A DNA stretch of 64,000 bases, taken from contig JAJEKV010000003.1 of the NCBI GenBank assembly GCA_021234155.1, positions 21,434,386 to 21,498,385 of the forward strand, written 5' to 3'. The number at the start of each line of letters is the position of its first letter. Position 1 is the stretch's first letter. A program made the position numbers and the translations under genes. Below the pieces are notes generated by a model that saw only the letters and a program-made list of their open reading frames with translations, searched no databases and was not told the DNA's origin. Below are positions 12,316 to 23,034 of the stretch, one piece after another. This stretch comes from Isoetes taiwanensis. Lineage: Eukaryota; Streptophyta; Lycopodiopsida; Isoetales; Isoetaceae.

Positions 12316-12813
12316 TAAGCATCCAAAATTGAAAAGCCAAGAACTTAAAGAATCGAGAATGGAGGCCTTTATTCGACTTTTTAGCCTAAAAGATCATTGG
12401 AAACTAAAAAAATGATCCCGGATCATAAAGACTTCAAAAATTAACCATTGTCATCATCCTTTCACATAAAGGAACGAAAAGTTCCTGTTATCTATCTTTA
12501 CCCGAAAAATATAGAATGCAAAAGAAACTTTACCTCACGGTTCTTTGAAAATCCCAGAATCTGTCTCTTCACTTAGGCGCTCCTCATAGAACTGGACTAT
12601 CGGATTTGTAGCCCGGTGGGGACAATCATGGGAGGCATGGCAATGATGAAGATGGAGTAGAGAATCATAGCTCGCCTAGATGCGCCGAGCACGCTTGAAA
12701 ACCTCCCGCGCCTAGGGTTCCGGCCCGAAGTCGAGAAAAGTAATTACAATTAAAAAAAAATTGGAGGAAAAAAGGGTTGGGGGTCTTTGGAGGGGTGCTT
12801 GCCATGCGCGTTT
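12316..12813 (-). promoter_or_regulatory. probable 5' flank of the - strand accessory gene
   Basis: No open frame continues here. The stretch lies between the first coding block of the - gene and the right TIR, so it should hold its promoter and 5' leader. No clear TATA box was picked out. Confidence 0.3.
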
Positions 12814-12840
12814 TTGCCCCCCAATATTGTGCTTTGACCC
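12814..12840 (-). repeat. right terminal inverted repeat of candidate transposon
   Basis: Ends with TTGCCCCCCAATATTGTGC (12814-12832), the exact complement of the left inner TIR, then TTTGACCC. It is followed by AACA. Confidence 0.7.
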
Positions 12841-12869
12841 AACAAGAGAATGGTCATTTAGCGACGTGG

Positions 12870-13295
12870 GTTTGCGATGTCTGAGTCACGTGGCGTCGCA
12901 ATTGACGTGACCATGCGACGTCAATGCGACGTCACGTCGCATGCACATCGCATGCGACGGTGTCTTCGCGACGCCCGACATCGCGGACTGGCGATCCATC
13001 ACGCCAGGTGGATGTCGGCGCCAGGTGGACGACAGGTGTCACATCAGCTGGATGTTTGCGACTTCACGTCGCATGCGACGTCGCGTGACTTGGCCCATCT
13101 GTCACGCCAGGTGGACTTGGGCACCAGGTGGACGACAGGTGTCATGCCAGGTGGATGTCTGCGACGCGACGTCGCGTGACATTACAGAACGGATGACACG
13201 TCAGTACGTATTTGCCACGTGTACTGCCAAGTCGCATGTGACCTGGCATGTGACCGTTGACAATACGTCGCATGCGACGTGACGTACCCTGTGAC
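12870..13295. repeat. CpG-rich block with GACGTCGCATGCGAC palindromes
   Basis: Very different composition from its surroundings: many CGCATGCG, GACGTC and GTCGCATGCGACGT motifs. There is an imperfect repeat of about 110 bp built around CAGGTGGACGACAGGTGTCA (13023 and 13129). CACGTG- and TGACGT-type cores abound, which in plants are bZIP-type sites (known from the motif class). The block lies directly upstream of a TATA box. Confidence 0.7.
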
Positions 13296-13307
13296 GTTAC
13301 AGATTTC

Positions 13308-13315
13308 TATATAAG
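13308..13315 (+). promoter_or_regulatory. TATA box of a cut-off gene
   Basis: TATATAAG, with the CpG-rich block just upstream and a C/T-rich leader downstream, about 113 bp before the ATG at 13421. Position and context fit a plant core promoter. Confidence 0.55.
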
Positions 13316-13420
13316 TAACCCTTTCTCGGCCTTCATTGTTATTTTCTTTCGCTCCTCTTCCAGCCTAGCGCCTTTGGTATTCTTCTTTTTAACCAGATCT
13401 TATACTTGTTGCTGCCCTTC

Positions 13421-13525
13421 ATGGATCTCCATGGTCACCAACATGATCGACGCCTGGAGATGGCCAGGAGACAGATTGATGCTGTCTTGGGACCAGGGGA
13501 GGCTTCATATGCGGAACCGTCACAT
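13421..13525 (+). pseudogene. coding first exon, 35 codons, of an unidentified gene
   Basis: ATG at 13421 is preceded by a CT-rich leader and TATA box. The frame (MDLHGHQHDRRLEMARRQ, then IDAVLGPGEASYAEPSH) runs to a strong donor CACAT|GTAAGTG at 13526. The following sequence is a (AT)n tract and then repeat DNA, so the rest of the gene was not found in the next few kb. I do not recognise the protein. It may be the 5' exon of a retroelement or a host gene split by insertion. Confidence 0.4.
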
Positions 13526-13557
13526 GTAAGTGACTGATTCTTGAATTTAGTAGCCTA

Positions 13558-14113
<556 letters not shown>

Positions 14114-14307
14114 GCCGTCACTCAAATTTCTAGCGGTTAGAAGTTGACCATTGTTTATTAGAACTTCTCAATCCATGGAATAAAAATGATCCAATGTTGT
14201 AGGAAGTGTCGCCGTCACTCAGCCCCTAGCAGTTAGAAGTTGACCATTGTTTATTAGAACTTCTCAATCTATGGAATAAAAATGATCCAATGTTGTAGGA
14301 AGTGTCG
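14114..14307. repeat. 97-bp direct tandem duplication
   Basis: GCCGTCACTC starts copies at 14114 and 14211. The two copies are nearly identical (shared GTTAGAAGTTGACCATTG and ATGATCCAATGTTGTAGG). Confidence 0.9.
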
Positions 14308-17300
14308 TGCTAAAAGCTTGTTTCATATTCCATAATGGTCCTCCTTTTGGAAACTTCAAAATTGCTGGAATTGGTAATTTCTTACACTGCACATGGCCAT
14401 TTGAGTGAGTATAGGGATTGACATTACTATATAGGAGCAAATTAATGCGGTTTGTGGTGTCTACTTCAAGCCTTAAATTTGAGAAATTAATATTGTATAA
14501 AGATTCACCTAGATTCCTTAAGATTCGCCATATGCCAAGCAACTATTCAAAGGCATATTGGTTTAACATGGTCGATTCAAATTTCATGACTTTCGCACGA
14601 TGGAATTTGGATCAACATTCTTCAGACATTGCAAGGAACTTCTCTAAATGGTCAAATTTGCACACACATGACAATCTTAGGAGGATGCATTCTAGATACG
14701 AATGGAGAAATCTGCAACTAATAAATTGTAGACATATAAAAGACAAATTAGAACCTTCTCAGATCTTTAAAACATGTGCTACGTTGCTAATAATGCATTA
14801 AAAGAACACATAATTCTTACCGCATCTACATAGACTCCTCATAAAACCTTGCAAATTCTTAAGGGGAACTTTCAACTTTAGGAAGTCTAGCAAAAATCAT
14901 AAGAGAATCTTCACAAGCTCTTAAGAATCTAAGGGAATCTTAAAGGGGCCTAGAGGAAATGAATCATGAATCTACAATTAGAGGCTCGGGAACCATTTTT
15001 GCAACTTAAATCTTCAAGGAATCTAATAGAATGTTAAACGATCTAATAATTTTTTTGTAATATCTTAAGGAATCTTAAGGAACTTGGACAATCTAAGCAA
15101 ATTAGATTTGTGGTACATCTGAGTCGTTTCCAACACTTCCTTCTGCAGTTGAGCATTGGGAAAGACAAATTAGTAGAATGCGGCAGAAGTTTAAGTTCGA
15201 TCTAACGCCATGTTTACATGGAACAGGGCTTGCCCGCACTGTCACACCTCTCTGCTTATAAATGAGAATGATGCTTTTTGCTGTAATAATGGAAAGAGGA
15301 TCTTTGCCGCGATTGCCCGAATTACATCATGAGCTCGCATTTAATTTATAGTGAACGAGGTTTCAAAGGCCGATAGTCGAAAAGATGAATCATCTCTTTT
15401 GCTTCCGGCTCTTGGTGCGGATGGACGGTTCATAGAGCTCGATGACGCCTTCGTCAATTGCACTTATGGGTCGTACATACCATCGGTTTGTTACTGTTTC
15501 AAAACCACACCAGCCATTACATTGGTATGTCCACGATGGTAATGAGGATATCCAAGAGCAGAACAATATAGAGTTCCATTCACTTGGGTTGCATGCATAG
15601 CTTCCGTGCTAGAAGCTATAAATCCATATTGTGGATTGATAAGAAGAATGCAATAATAGTGGTACATTAAGTCTATTATCTAACATTAAGTCTCTCAGCA
15701 TTCCTCTATTGTCCCATTATGAACACCTCTATTGTCCCAATATGAACACAGAGCTATAAGATGGTAAGCCCATCCAAATTTGAAAAAATGCAAATCCAAG
15801 AGTTAAGAATCAAAAGTTCAAGACCGGCTGCACCTATAACCATCAAGTTGATTACCATTTATGGCAGTAACCTTTGCCATTTCTGGCAGTAACCTTTGCC
15901 ATTTTTGGCTATAACCTTTTGCCACCTCTCTGCAGTTGAAAGGGAGTTATTAGTACAATAGTTGCCTGTTTGACATAATCACAAAAATGGCAACTTGCAA
16001 TTTCACCTTAAGTTTATCTCAACGTCAATCACATCTACAAAACAGGAGATCCGAATGGCAAGATAAGGAGTTTTCCACTATTCACGAAGGAACACAGACT
16101 GCCTTTACCTTTGATGTTGCACAAAAACTCATGCAACAAGATCTTACTCCATTGGTCTGTCGAAAAAATATATTGTTTAGTAGAAGATACATCCCCAAGC
16201 CAATAAATCTCGCACTCTTCTCTTCCAAGCATGCATACATCAGCAGCATATAACAAAAACAGGGTTTATGCCCCTTTCAGTATGCGTACAGACAAATAGA
16301 TCATATAGGCCTTATGCCAAATCCAGCTATTTGGCTATAGCTAGACTAGCAAGCAAATTTTAAAATGAAAGCTTACGATCTGGCCAAAGAAGAGAGGAAG
16401 ACTTGTTGGAGCCTAATATAGGCTCTTGTTGCCCAGATGCAAAGCGAGATTCCAGAATACTTTAGAAGTTGTGGTTGCAAAACAGATGGCCATGGCATGC
16501 ACAGTAAATGGGCCTCATGGGCCTCAGACAAAAAGGGCTTCCAATACAAATAACTTCAAATAACATTTTGTAATTCTGTCTTTTGAAATCCAAGTGGTCT
16601 AACATTTTGTAATTGTGATGGTGCTATCTTATGACCCCCCGCAGGCTTTTCCATCCCCTTGGGCTCGGACTTACGCAATTGTGTGGTAGAACCTTAGGAC
16701 CCCCATCGGATATCGCATTTGAGGTAATTCAGGTTCCCGCATTCTTTGTGTCCGTTTAGATATCTGCTTTGCATTTCTAGAGTTGTTGTAGGCTTTTTGC
16801 AACGTTGCTAACCCCACTTTAGGAACCCCAGCAGAAGAATCTGCATTCCAAGTAATCCAGGTTTTAGAGAGTTAATGGTTCGGCATTCTGGTGGTCCTTC
16901 TCAAATGCAACCGTTTAGGCTAGGAAAACTGATTTAGCTCTGCAAATGCAAGTGCGGAGAAGACATTCAAATCATATAACTTGATTCAAAAAAGATCTTT
17001 GGATCTTCTTAAGGTCATAGTATAATTTACACAGACAAAAAGCGCACTAAATTCGCTCACCTTGGCTAACATCGATCGACCGTTGGAATAAATACCATAT
17101 TATATTTTCCTTTCTTGGACATGGTGCTCGTTTTTATTTTAAAGTATTTAAAAGAGTCTCGTGAATGTATATGAGACAAATAACAAAGATGTATAAGCTA
17201 ATGTAGCTTGAGATCATAATATAGCTTAGATCTAAAAAGTAAAATGCGGAAAAGAATGCAAGAATGGTTTTTCCCAAATTTTCCAAATGGGAAGCACTGC

Positions 17301-18839
17301 AGATTAAGCATGTTAGAATTACATTTCCACACATGGCTAAATGAAGAGGCTTAAAGGGTGCAACAAAAACAAAGCCCCAGGTCAAAGGGTTCCAAAGAGC
17401 TAAACAAAGCTGCAACAAAAAAACACAAAGGTTCATGGTAGGATTAAAAAGCGGAGAACAAGAATAAAGATAGACTTGTTAATTCCTTCAATATAGCCAA
17501 AGGAAACAGGCTTACCATGGGATAATTCAAAATACTATGTGCATATGCAAAATTATGAATAAAATCCTACCAGATCTACATAATTCATTTTACCAACCGC
17601 AACATCTCATCGATATAATGGTCACAGGACAAAAAGACCATGAAGCAGGGGTTAAATGATTTAAGGAGCAGCCCAAAAACAGCAGATCAAGCTTGTTAGA
17701 GTAATATTGCCACCCATGGCTACATGAAGAGGTATCAGTGGTACAAAATGGAGGCAAATCCCAAAATCTATGGGTTTCAAAAGCTAGACAATCTGCAACA
17801 AAAGATAAAACCATAGTTCATGGTGGGACATAAATAGCGAAGAAAATTAATAGCACGATGACTTGTTATGCCAAAATAATGACTAAAACCAAGGTCTAGA
17901 AGTTCCAAAGAGCTAAAAAATGTCTGCATCTTGTATCAAACAACGGTTCATGGTAGGGCATAACAAGCAGAGCAAATTATCGGCATGAATTGCGTTAACT
18001 TCATTACTACATCCAAAGGAACTAAGCTTACAATGTGATAATACTAAATTATACGTGCATATGCAATATCACTAAGCCACTTCCAGATCTACACAATTCA
18101 TTGCATTAAAACCGACATCTACTCAAAATTAGGGTCACATGAGACAACTGGAGGATAATAAATCGTCAATGACATTAAGCATCCGTGAGGCAAACAAAAA
18201 CATAATGAGAAAAACTAGAGTGCCAAGTCATCAAGGCAACACCGGATCCTAAATTAGTAGACCCAAAATGTTAGTGATGTAATCCCATAGCGACACTGTA
18301 GCCCTCGAGAGCCGAAAATATGCCAAATCATAGACTAACTGGAAAAATATAGGGATGTGTGGAGCTTGGCATGAGAACAAAATTAAAAGCCAAAGGGTTA
18401 TGAGTAGAACAAAGCAAATATCCCGAGTATTTATCCTCTGCAGATCAAGGAACCTAGTCTGTTAATATGTATGATACAAACAATTTTTCCTTTGGTCAAT
18501 ATCTAAGAAAGGCCATCACAAAGCATTCAAGGCATAATTTAACTCCTTGCCATCACCACTAAAAATATAAGGTTCAGATCTAAATTATGCGTAACACCTA
18601 CCCCCGGATCAAGCAACTTAAATAATAGCAAATTAACAAGTGAAGAGACTACTTTGGAAAACCATAGATCATTACAATCATTGGGCATCGATTGAGGCAA
18701 ACATGGCTTGAGGAACATCAGCCTAGAAAATCAAATAGAAACATTAATCGAGAAAGAAATGAATAGCCGTATAAGAATCAAATTAGACATTGTCACGGAG
18801 AACTCCCGGCTACCGAGATGTAATGTTTGGACATGAGAT
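14308..18839. other. gene-poor repeat DNA, no supported gene
   Basis: No open frame over about 130 codons and none recognised. 14860-15110 has degenerate GAATCTTAAGG motifs, an inverted relative of the tract at 20280-21430. 15860-15910 carries a short repeat GGCAGTAACCTTTGCCATTT. 17290-17600 and 17690-18110 are diverged copies of one sequence (shared GTTCATGGTAGG, ACCAGATCTACATAATTCATT or close variants). Confidence 0.4.
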
Positions 18840-20260
18840 TTATCGCCAGGGTTTGGCAATGCCCGGAATGCTCTCGAGACTCATAAAGAAAACGAAAAAG
18901 AAAAAATTCCTTCCATAACTCGCCATAGTCGCTTACCATCGCCGCCAATGCAACCAAATAAACAGTAATAGAATTAAAGGAAGACTTTTACACAGCCCCA
19001 TCAATGTTATAGAGCGAGCTCCAAATCCGGTCATATTTGGAGCGGCGGCCGAAAATTACCATAAAGAACCGATCACGAGCAAGAGTCTTGATCAACATTT
19101 CCTTTCCAATTGCAGAAACAAAACGCACAATAAGAAAAGAGCGATTGAACAAAGATTTAGTACATAAATAGGAGCAAATGCAGGAATAATTCTAGACTGG
19201 TAATCGGCCTCGAGAACAAAATTGTTCGCCGCAAACCAAAGGGTAACTAAGAAAGCAATGCTAAACCAACCTGAACATTATGCTCATCCCAGCGAAGGAT
19301 TCCCTCTTAACTTTCGAAATGTGGGCGGTACCACGGTCCTTTTGATTGAGAAAATCCTAAGGACGATGATCATATTACGATTCTTTCAAGGGCTTTAGAG
19401 CTTGCTTTCTATCTCGCTTCCAACTCCAAGAATAACCCCGCAAAACCGACATTTCTAAGGAAGCAAAATCCGTGGTCTTCTTTCATCGCCGTGACGCCTA
19501 GCTCTTCTATAGCCGCACGTAATGGATCGAAACAGAGCAAGGTTCTAACAAAATCGTTTCTTCTAGGATTTTTTGCGGACCACGGATGAACCGTGAAGAA
19601 GACGGCAAGATAGGCCCAAATTCAACCATTTTTGCGTCAATATTTCTAGACCGCCACATCGCTAGAAATGAGGAGCCATCAGCAACAAAGCGAAACTCGA
19701 ATGCCGCTCCACATTGCCGCCATAACACGGTAACGAAGAAATCCAAGTTTCGAGCTCTGCCCGCGTGTGAGAACAGAAATCGCTTTGCTCGAAAACCATT
19801 AGAATAGAATCCGCACATGTCACTATTAGAATAGAAAACCATAGATAATAATAAATTTGTGCAATAAATTCTCCATTTTCTTTCCCACGTCATCATAAAA
19901 ATAAATGCTCCATAATTGCACATGCCACCATTAAATCACCCTTCAGCAATATTTTGACGACTAAGATATCACCTGCCCCTTTAATCTGACGGTCGGAAAT
20001 AAAAGCCCCAAATAAAGGGGCTTTTGATCCGGGCCATCCATCCCCCAAAGAAATCAAGGGCCACGATTTCTCACGTGCCCGATCGACGGCCCAGGGATGG
20101 GGTGCATGCCCCATGCATGCCCCATGCATGCCCCCCCATCAAATCCAAGGGCTATTGTCGTGACACCTCAGAAAATCGACGGCCAGGATGAATCTCTACA
20201 AACTTTCAACCCCCCATAGGACCCATAATATAATTGTATATATATACAAGTGAGTGTACT
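18840..20260. repeat. dispersed repeat family, copy 1
   Basis: Matches 41915-42710 over much of its length. Shared landmarks are GGTTTTGGCAATGCC or a variant near 18853, AGCCCCAAATAAAGG, CACGTGCCCGATCGACGG, the palindromic CATGCCCCATGCATGCCCC, CCATAGGACCCATAATA, then ATAATTGTATATATATACAA. No credible protein was found. The 138-aa - frame at 19507-19923 is unsupported. Confidence 0.7.
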
Positions 20261-20274
20261 ATAAGGGAGTACAC

Positions 20275-21430
20275 AAATTTTGAGCCATCCAAACTTAAGA
20301 TTCTCTTAAGATTCCCCTAGATTCTCAAAGATTATCCCAAATTTTCTCTACATTTCTTAAGATTCTATATAAATTCTCTTAGATTCCTTTAGGTTCTATC
20401 AAGATTCCCCTAGAAAAACACACTTAGTGTAAAAGATTCCCTAAGATTCCCTTAGATTCTTAGGATTCTACAAAGATTCCTCGAGATTTCAAACGTTATC
20501 ACAAGGATCCTCTAAATTCTTTAGAATTCTATGTAGATTCTCCTAGATTTTGTTAGATTCTATAGAGATTCCCCTAGAATCTTGAAAATTCCATCAAGAT
20601 TCCCTAGATTCTCAAAGATTTAATCGCTTAGATTCTCGCTAGATTCTCGAGCCATTCAATGAAGATTCTATAAAGATTCACTTAGATTCTTGAAGATTCG
20701 GGAAAAAGTATCCTAGATTCTCAAAGATTTAAGGAAGATTCCTTAAATACTCTTAATCCCATAAGTTACTTAAGATTCTCTTAAGATTCAACTAGATTCT
20801 CAAAGATTATCCCAGCATTTTCCAAGATTCTATATAGATTCTCTTAGATTCTATCGAGATTCCCCTACTAAACACACTTATTAATGAAAGATTCCTTAAG
20901 ATTCCACAAAGCTTCCCCTAGATTCTTAAGATTCTATAAAGATCCCTCTAGATTTTCGAACTTATCACAAGAAACCTCTAGAGTCTCCAAAATTCTATGT
21001 GGATTCTCCTAAATTTTGTTAGATTCTATATAGATTCCCTTAGATTCTATAGATTTTCAAGGATTCTCAAAGATTTTATGAAGATGCACTTGATCCTACT
21101 AGATTCTCTATGATTCTCTTGAGATTCCCATAAATTCCCTAATTTTGTTGGGGTTCCTCTAGCCTCCTAAAGATCATCTCAAGATTCCTCTAGATTTCCC
21201 ATATTTCTATGTAGATTCTCCTAGATTCCCTTAGATTCTATGAAGATTCTTCTACATTCTCAAAGGTTTTATAAAGATTCCTATAGAATCTCAAAGATTC
21301 CCTTGCGATTCTCATAGATTCCCAAAGATTCTCTTGAGCTTCCTTTAAATTCCCTAAAATCCTATGGAGATTCCCCTAGATTCTTTTAAATTCGCATAGA
21401 TTCTGTAAAATTCTAAGTTTCCAAAAAGAA
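20275..21430. repeat. degenerate AGATTC-rich satellite-like tract, 1.15 kb
   Basis: Built from variants of AAGATTCCCCTAGATTCT and AGATTCTCTTAGATTCTA at irregular spacing of roughly 18-25 bp, with no coding frame. A reverse-oriented, sparser version occurs near 14860-15110. Confidence 0.85.
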
Positions 21431-21699
21431 ACTTAGTATTCGATCACATTAGCTCCAACTGCGAGGGAACGATGCCAAAGCACCACTCATTGGGAAGTTC
21501 TCGACGAGAGGAATCCAATGGTGTGGGTCTCACCTTCATCCCACCCTCATCAGCAAGTTATCGGCCTTTGAAGTCGATTATAAAAAGAAGCTTCCTAGAA
21601 AGTCCATCTATTAATGTTGGTGCCACCTCATTACCTTTTTATTAAATAAGGGTGCCACCTCACCTCTTTTAATAAAGAAATTGCAATTTAATAAAAAAT

Positions 21700-22250
21700 T
21701 TAATGGTTAGGATTTTTCCTCCCCCTTTTGATCCAACGGTTAAGATTGACTGCACCAAAAAGCACCTTTTAAGGGACCTTCCTTGCATCTTCCCTTTAAA
21801 AAATCAAGGGCCAAGATTTCACACGTGCCCGATCAACGGTTCATGGATGGGGTGCATGGCCCATGCATGGCCCATGCATGCCCCCCATCAAATCCAAGGG
21901 CCATTTAAGTGCCACCTCAAAAATTAGACGGATAGGATTAATCTCTACCCACATTCAACCCCCCATAGGACCCATCAAATAATTGTATATATATAAGAGA
22001 TAATAGATATATATCCCTTATATATATACAATTATATAAGCACCCCCCTTATATCTAGAGATTTTGGTGTCGCCGCCGCAGCCGTCCATTTTTTGAGATC
22101 AACGGTTGAGATGAAAACATGCCAAACCACCCCAAGCACCCCCCTTGGGTATAAAGATTGAGGTGTCACGACTTCATCCGTTGAATGTGCTTAATGAGCG
22201 GCCAAGATTGAAAGCCCTCTTATTTGGGGCTTTTAATCTAAGGCGTTGAA
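21700..22250. repeat. dispersed repeat family, copy 2, with AT palindrome
   Basis: Shares CACGTGCCCGATC, the CATGCATGGCCC-type palindromes and CCATAGGACCCAT with copies near 20100 and 42540. It continues past an AT-rich palindrome into CGGTTGAGAT- and GAGGTGTCAC-type sequence that resembles 50060-50200 in inverted order. Confidence 0.6.
21979..22035. repeat. perfect 19-bp-arm palindrome
   Basis: ATAATTGTATATATATAAG (21979-21997) and its exact complement (22017-22035) flank a 19-nt spacer. The half-site ATAATTGTATATATATA also occurs alone at about 20229, 42686 and 52922, where Helitron-like ends abut it. Confidence 0.9.
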
Positions 22251-23034
22251 TTTGTTGTCAATGGTCGAGATTTAGCCAGGGAAGTTCCCGAAATTTCTGG
22301 AAAGGGAAAAGGATCTCTTGCAACGTGCTCCCAATTTTTTTTCCTTGCCTTGGTCGGGTCTGGTCGCTCCCAATTTCCATGGCACCACAAGCATAAGATA
22401 TGAAAGCAAGCTTACTAAGTGATTCCAATAACACCAAACGGGTGTCTACGACATTTGACATTTTGACTTGGACGAAATTCTAGGAAACTCTTTGAAATAA
22501 TATAGGATAGTATGATACTTGATTTTATGATCTTAGTGACAGGGCCTAGTATGCTTAACTCTTTGGACCTCCAAATTTAGAACAAGGTATGGGGAACTTA
22601 AATGGTCGTGATACAATGTCCAGATATGGGCCACATTAAGCAAGCTTCCCATTTAGTAGGCGTAATCATTGTTAGCTTTTAGACTAGCTTGCCACCAAAC
22701 ACTTTCGGTGCATTTAAAGGGCGGTTACCCTAATGACGGTTTTGGCCGCACGAATGAGCTGACCAACATACATCTAGCGAAGAAGACATTCTTGTAGCAC
22801 TGCCTTAGGGTTTGCACTGGAAAATATGAAGACGGCTATGGAGGACTACGGCCTGCCACAGTATTGCAGGAAAGTTTTACAAATTCAAACGGTTACATGC
22901 TTCTGCAAGATTTTGATGTACCATGGTAAGATTTCTGATAAGCTCACACATTCTTTCTAACTTTTGCTTACTAGTAGAATCCTACCGCCCTGTTGTATTC
23001 TTAATTACTGGCCGACATCCTTATATTTCAAATC

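Larger units (their letters stand above)
4663..12840. mobile_element. candidate 8.2-kb DNA transposon with TIRs and two convergent genes
   Basis: Seen: the left end reads GGG, five bases, then GCACAATATTGGGGGGCAA. The right end, reverse-complemented, also reads GGG, five bases, then the same 19 bases. Both ends are flanked outside by AACA (4659-4662 and 12841-12844), which fits a 4-bp target-site duplication. Inside are a + gene with transposase-like acidic motifs (about 4911-8210) and a - gene (about 9410-12315), facing each other. Inference: this is one element. Both genes carry frameshifts, so it is probably dead. A 4-bp duplication and D-D-type motifs are compatible with a Sola-like superfamily, but I cannot assign it. 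Confidence 0.65.

Noticed and set aside
4659-12844. CACTA (EnSpm) transposon, since the TIR contains CACAAT
   Set aside because: No 3-bp duplication fits at that start; the GGG start with AACA on both sides fits better, and the transposase motifs are not CACTA-like.
19507-19923. 138-residue - strand protein
   Set aside because: Lies in a dispersed repeat family and shows no known domain or splice context.
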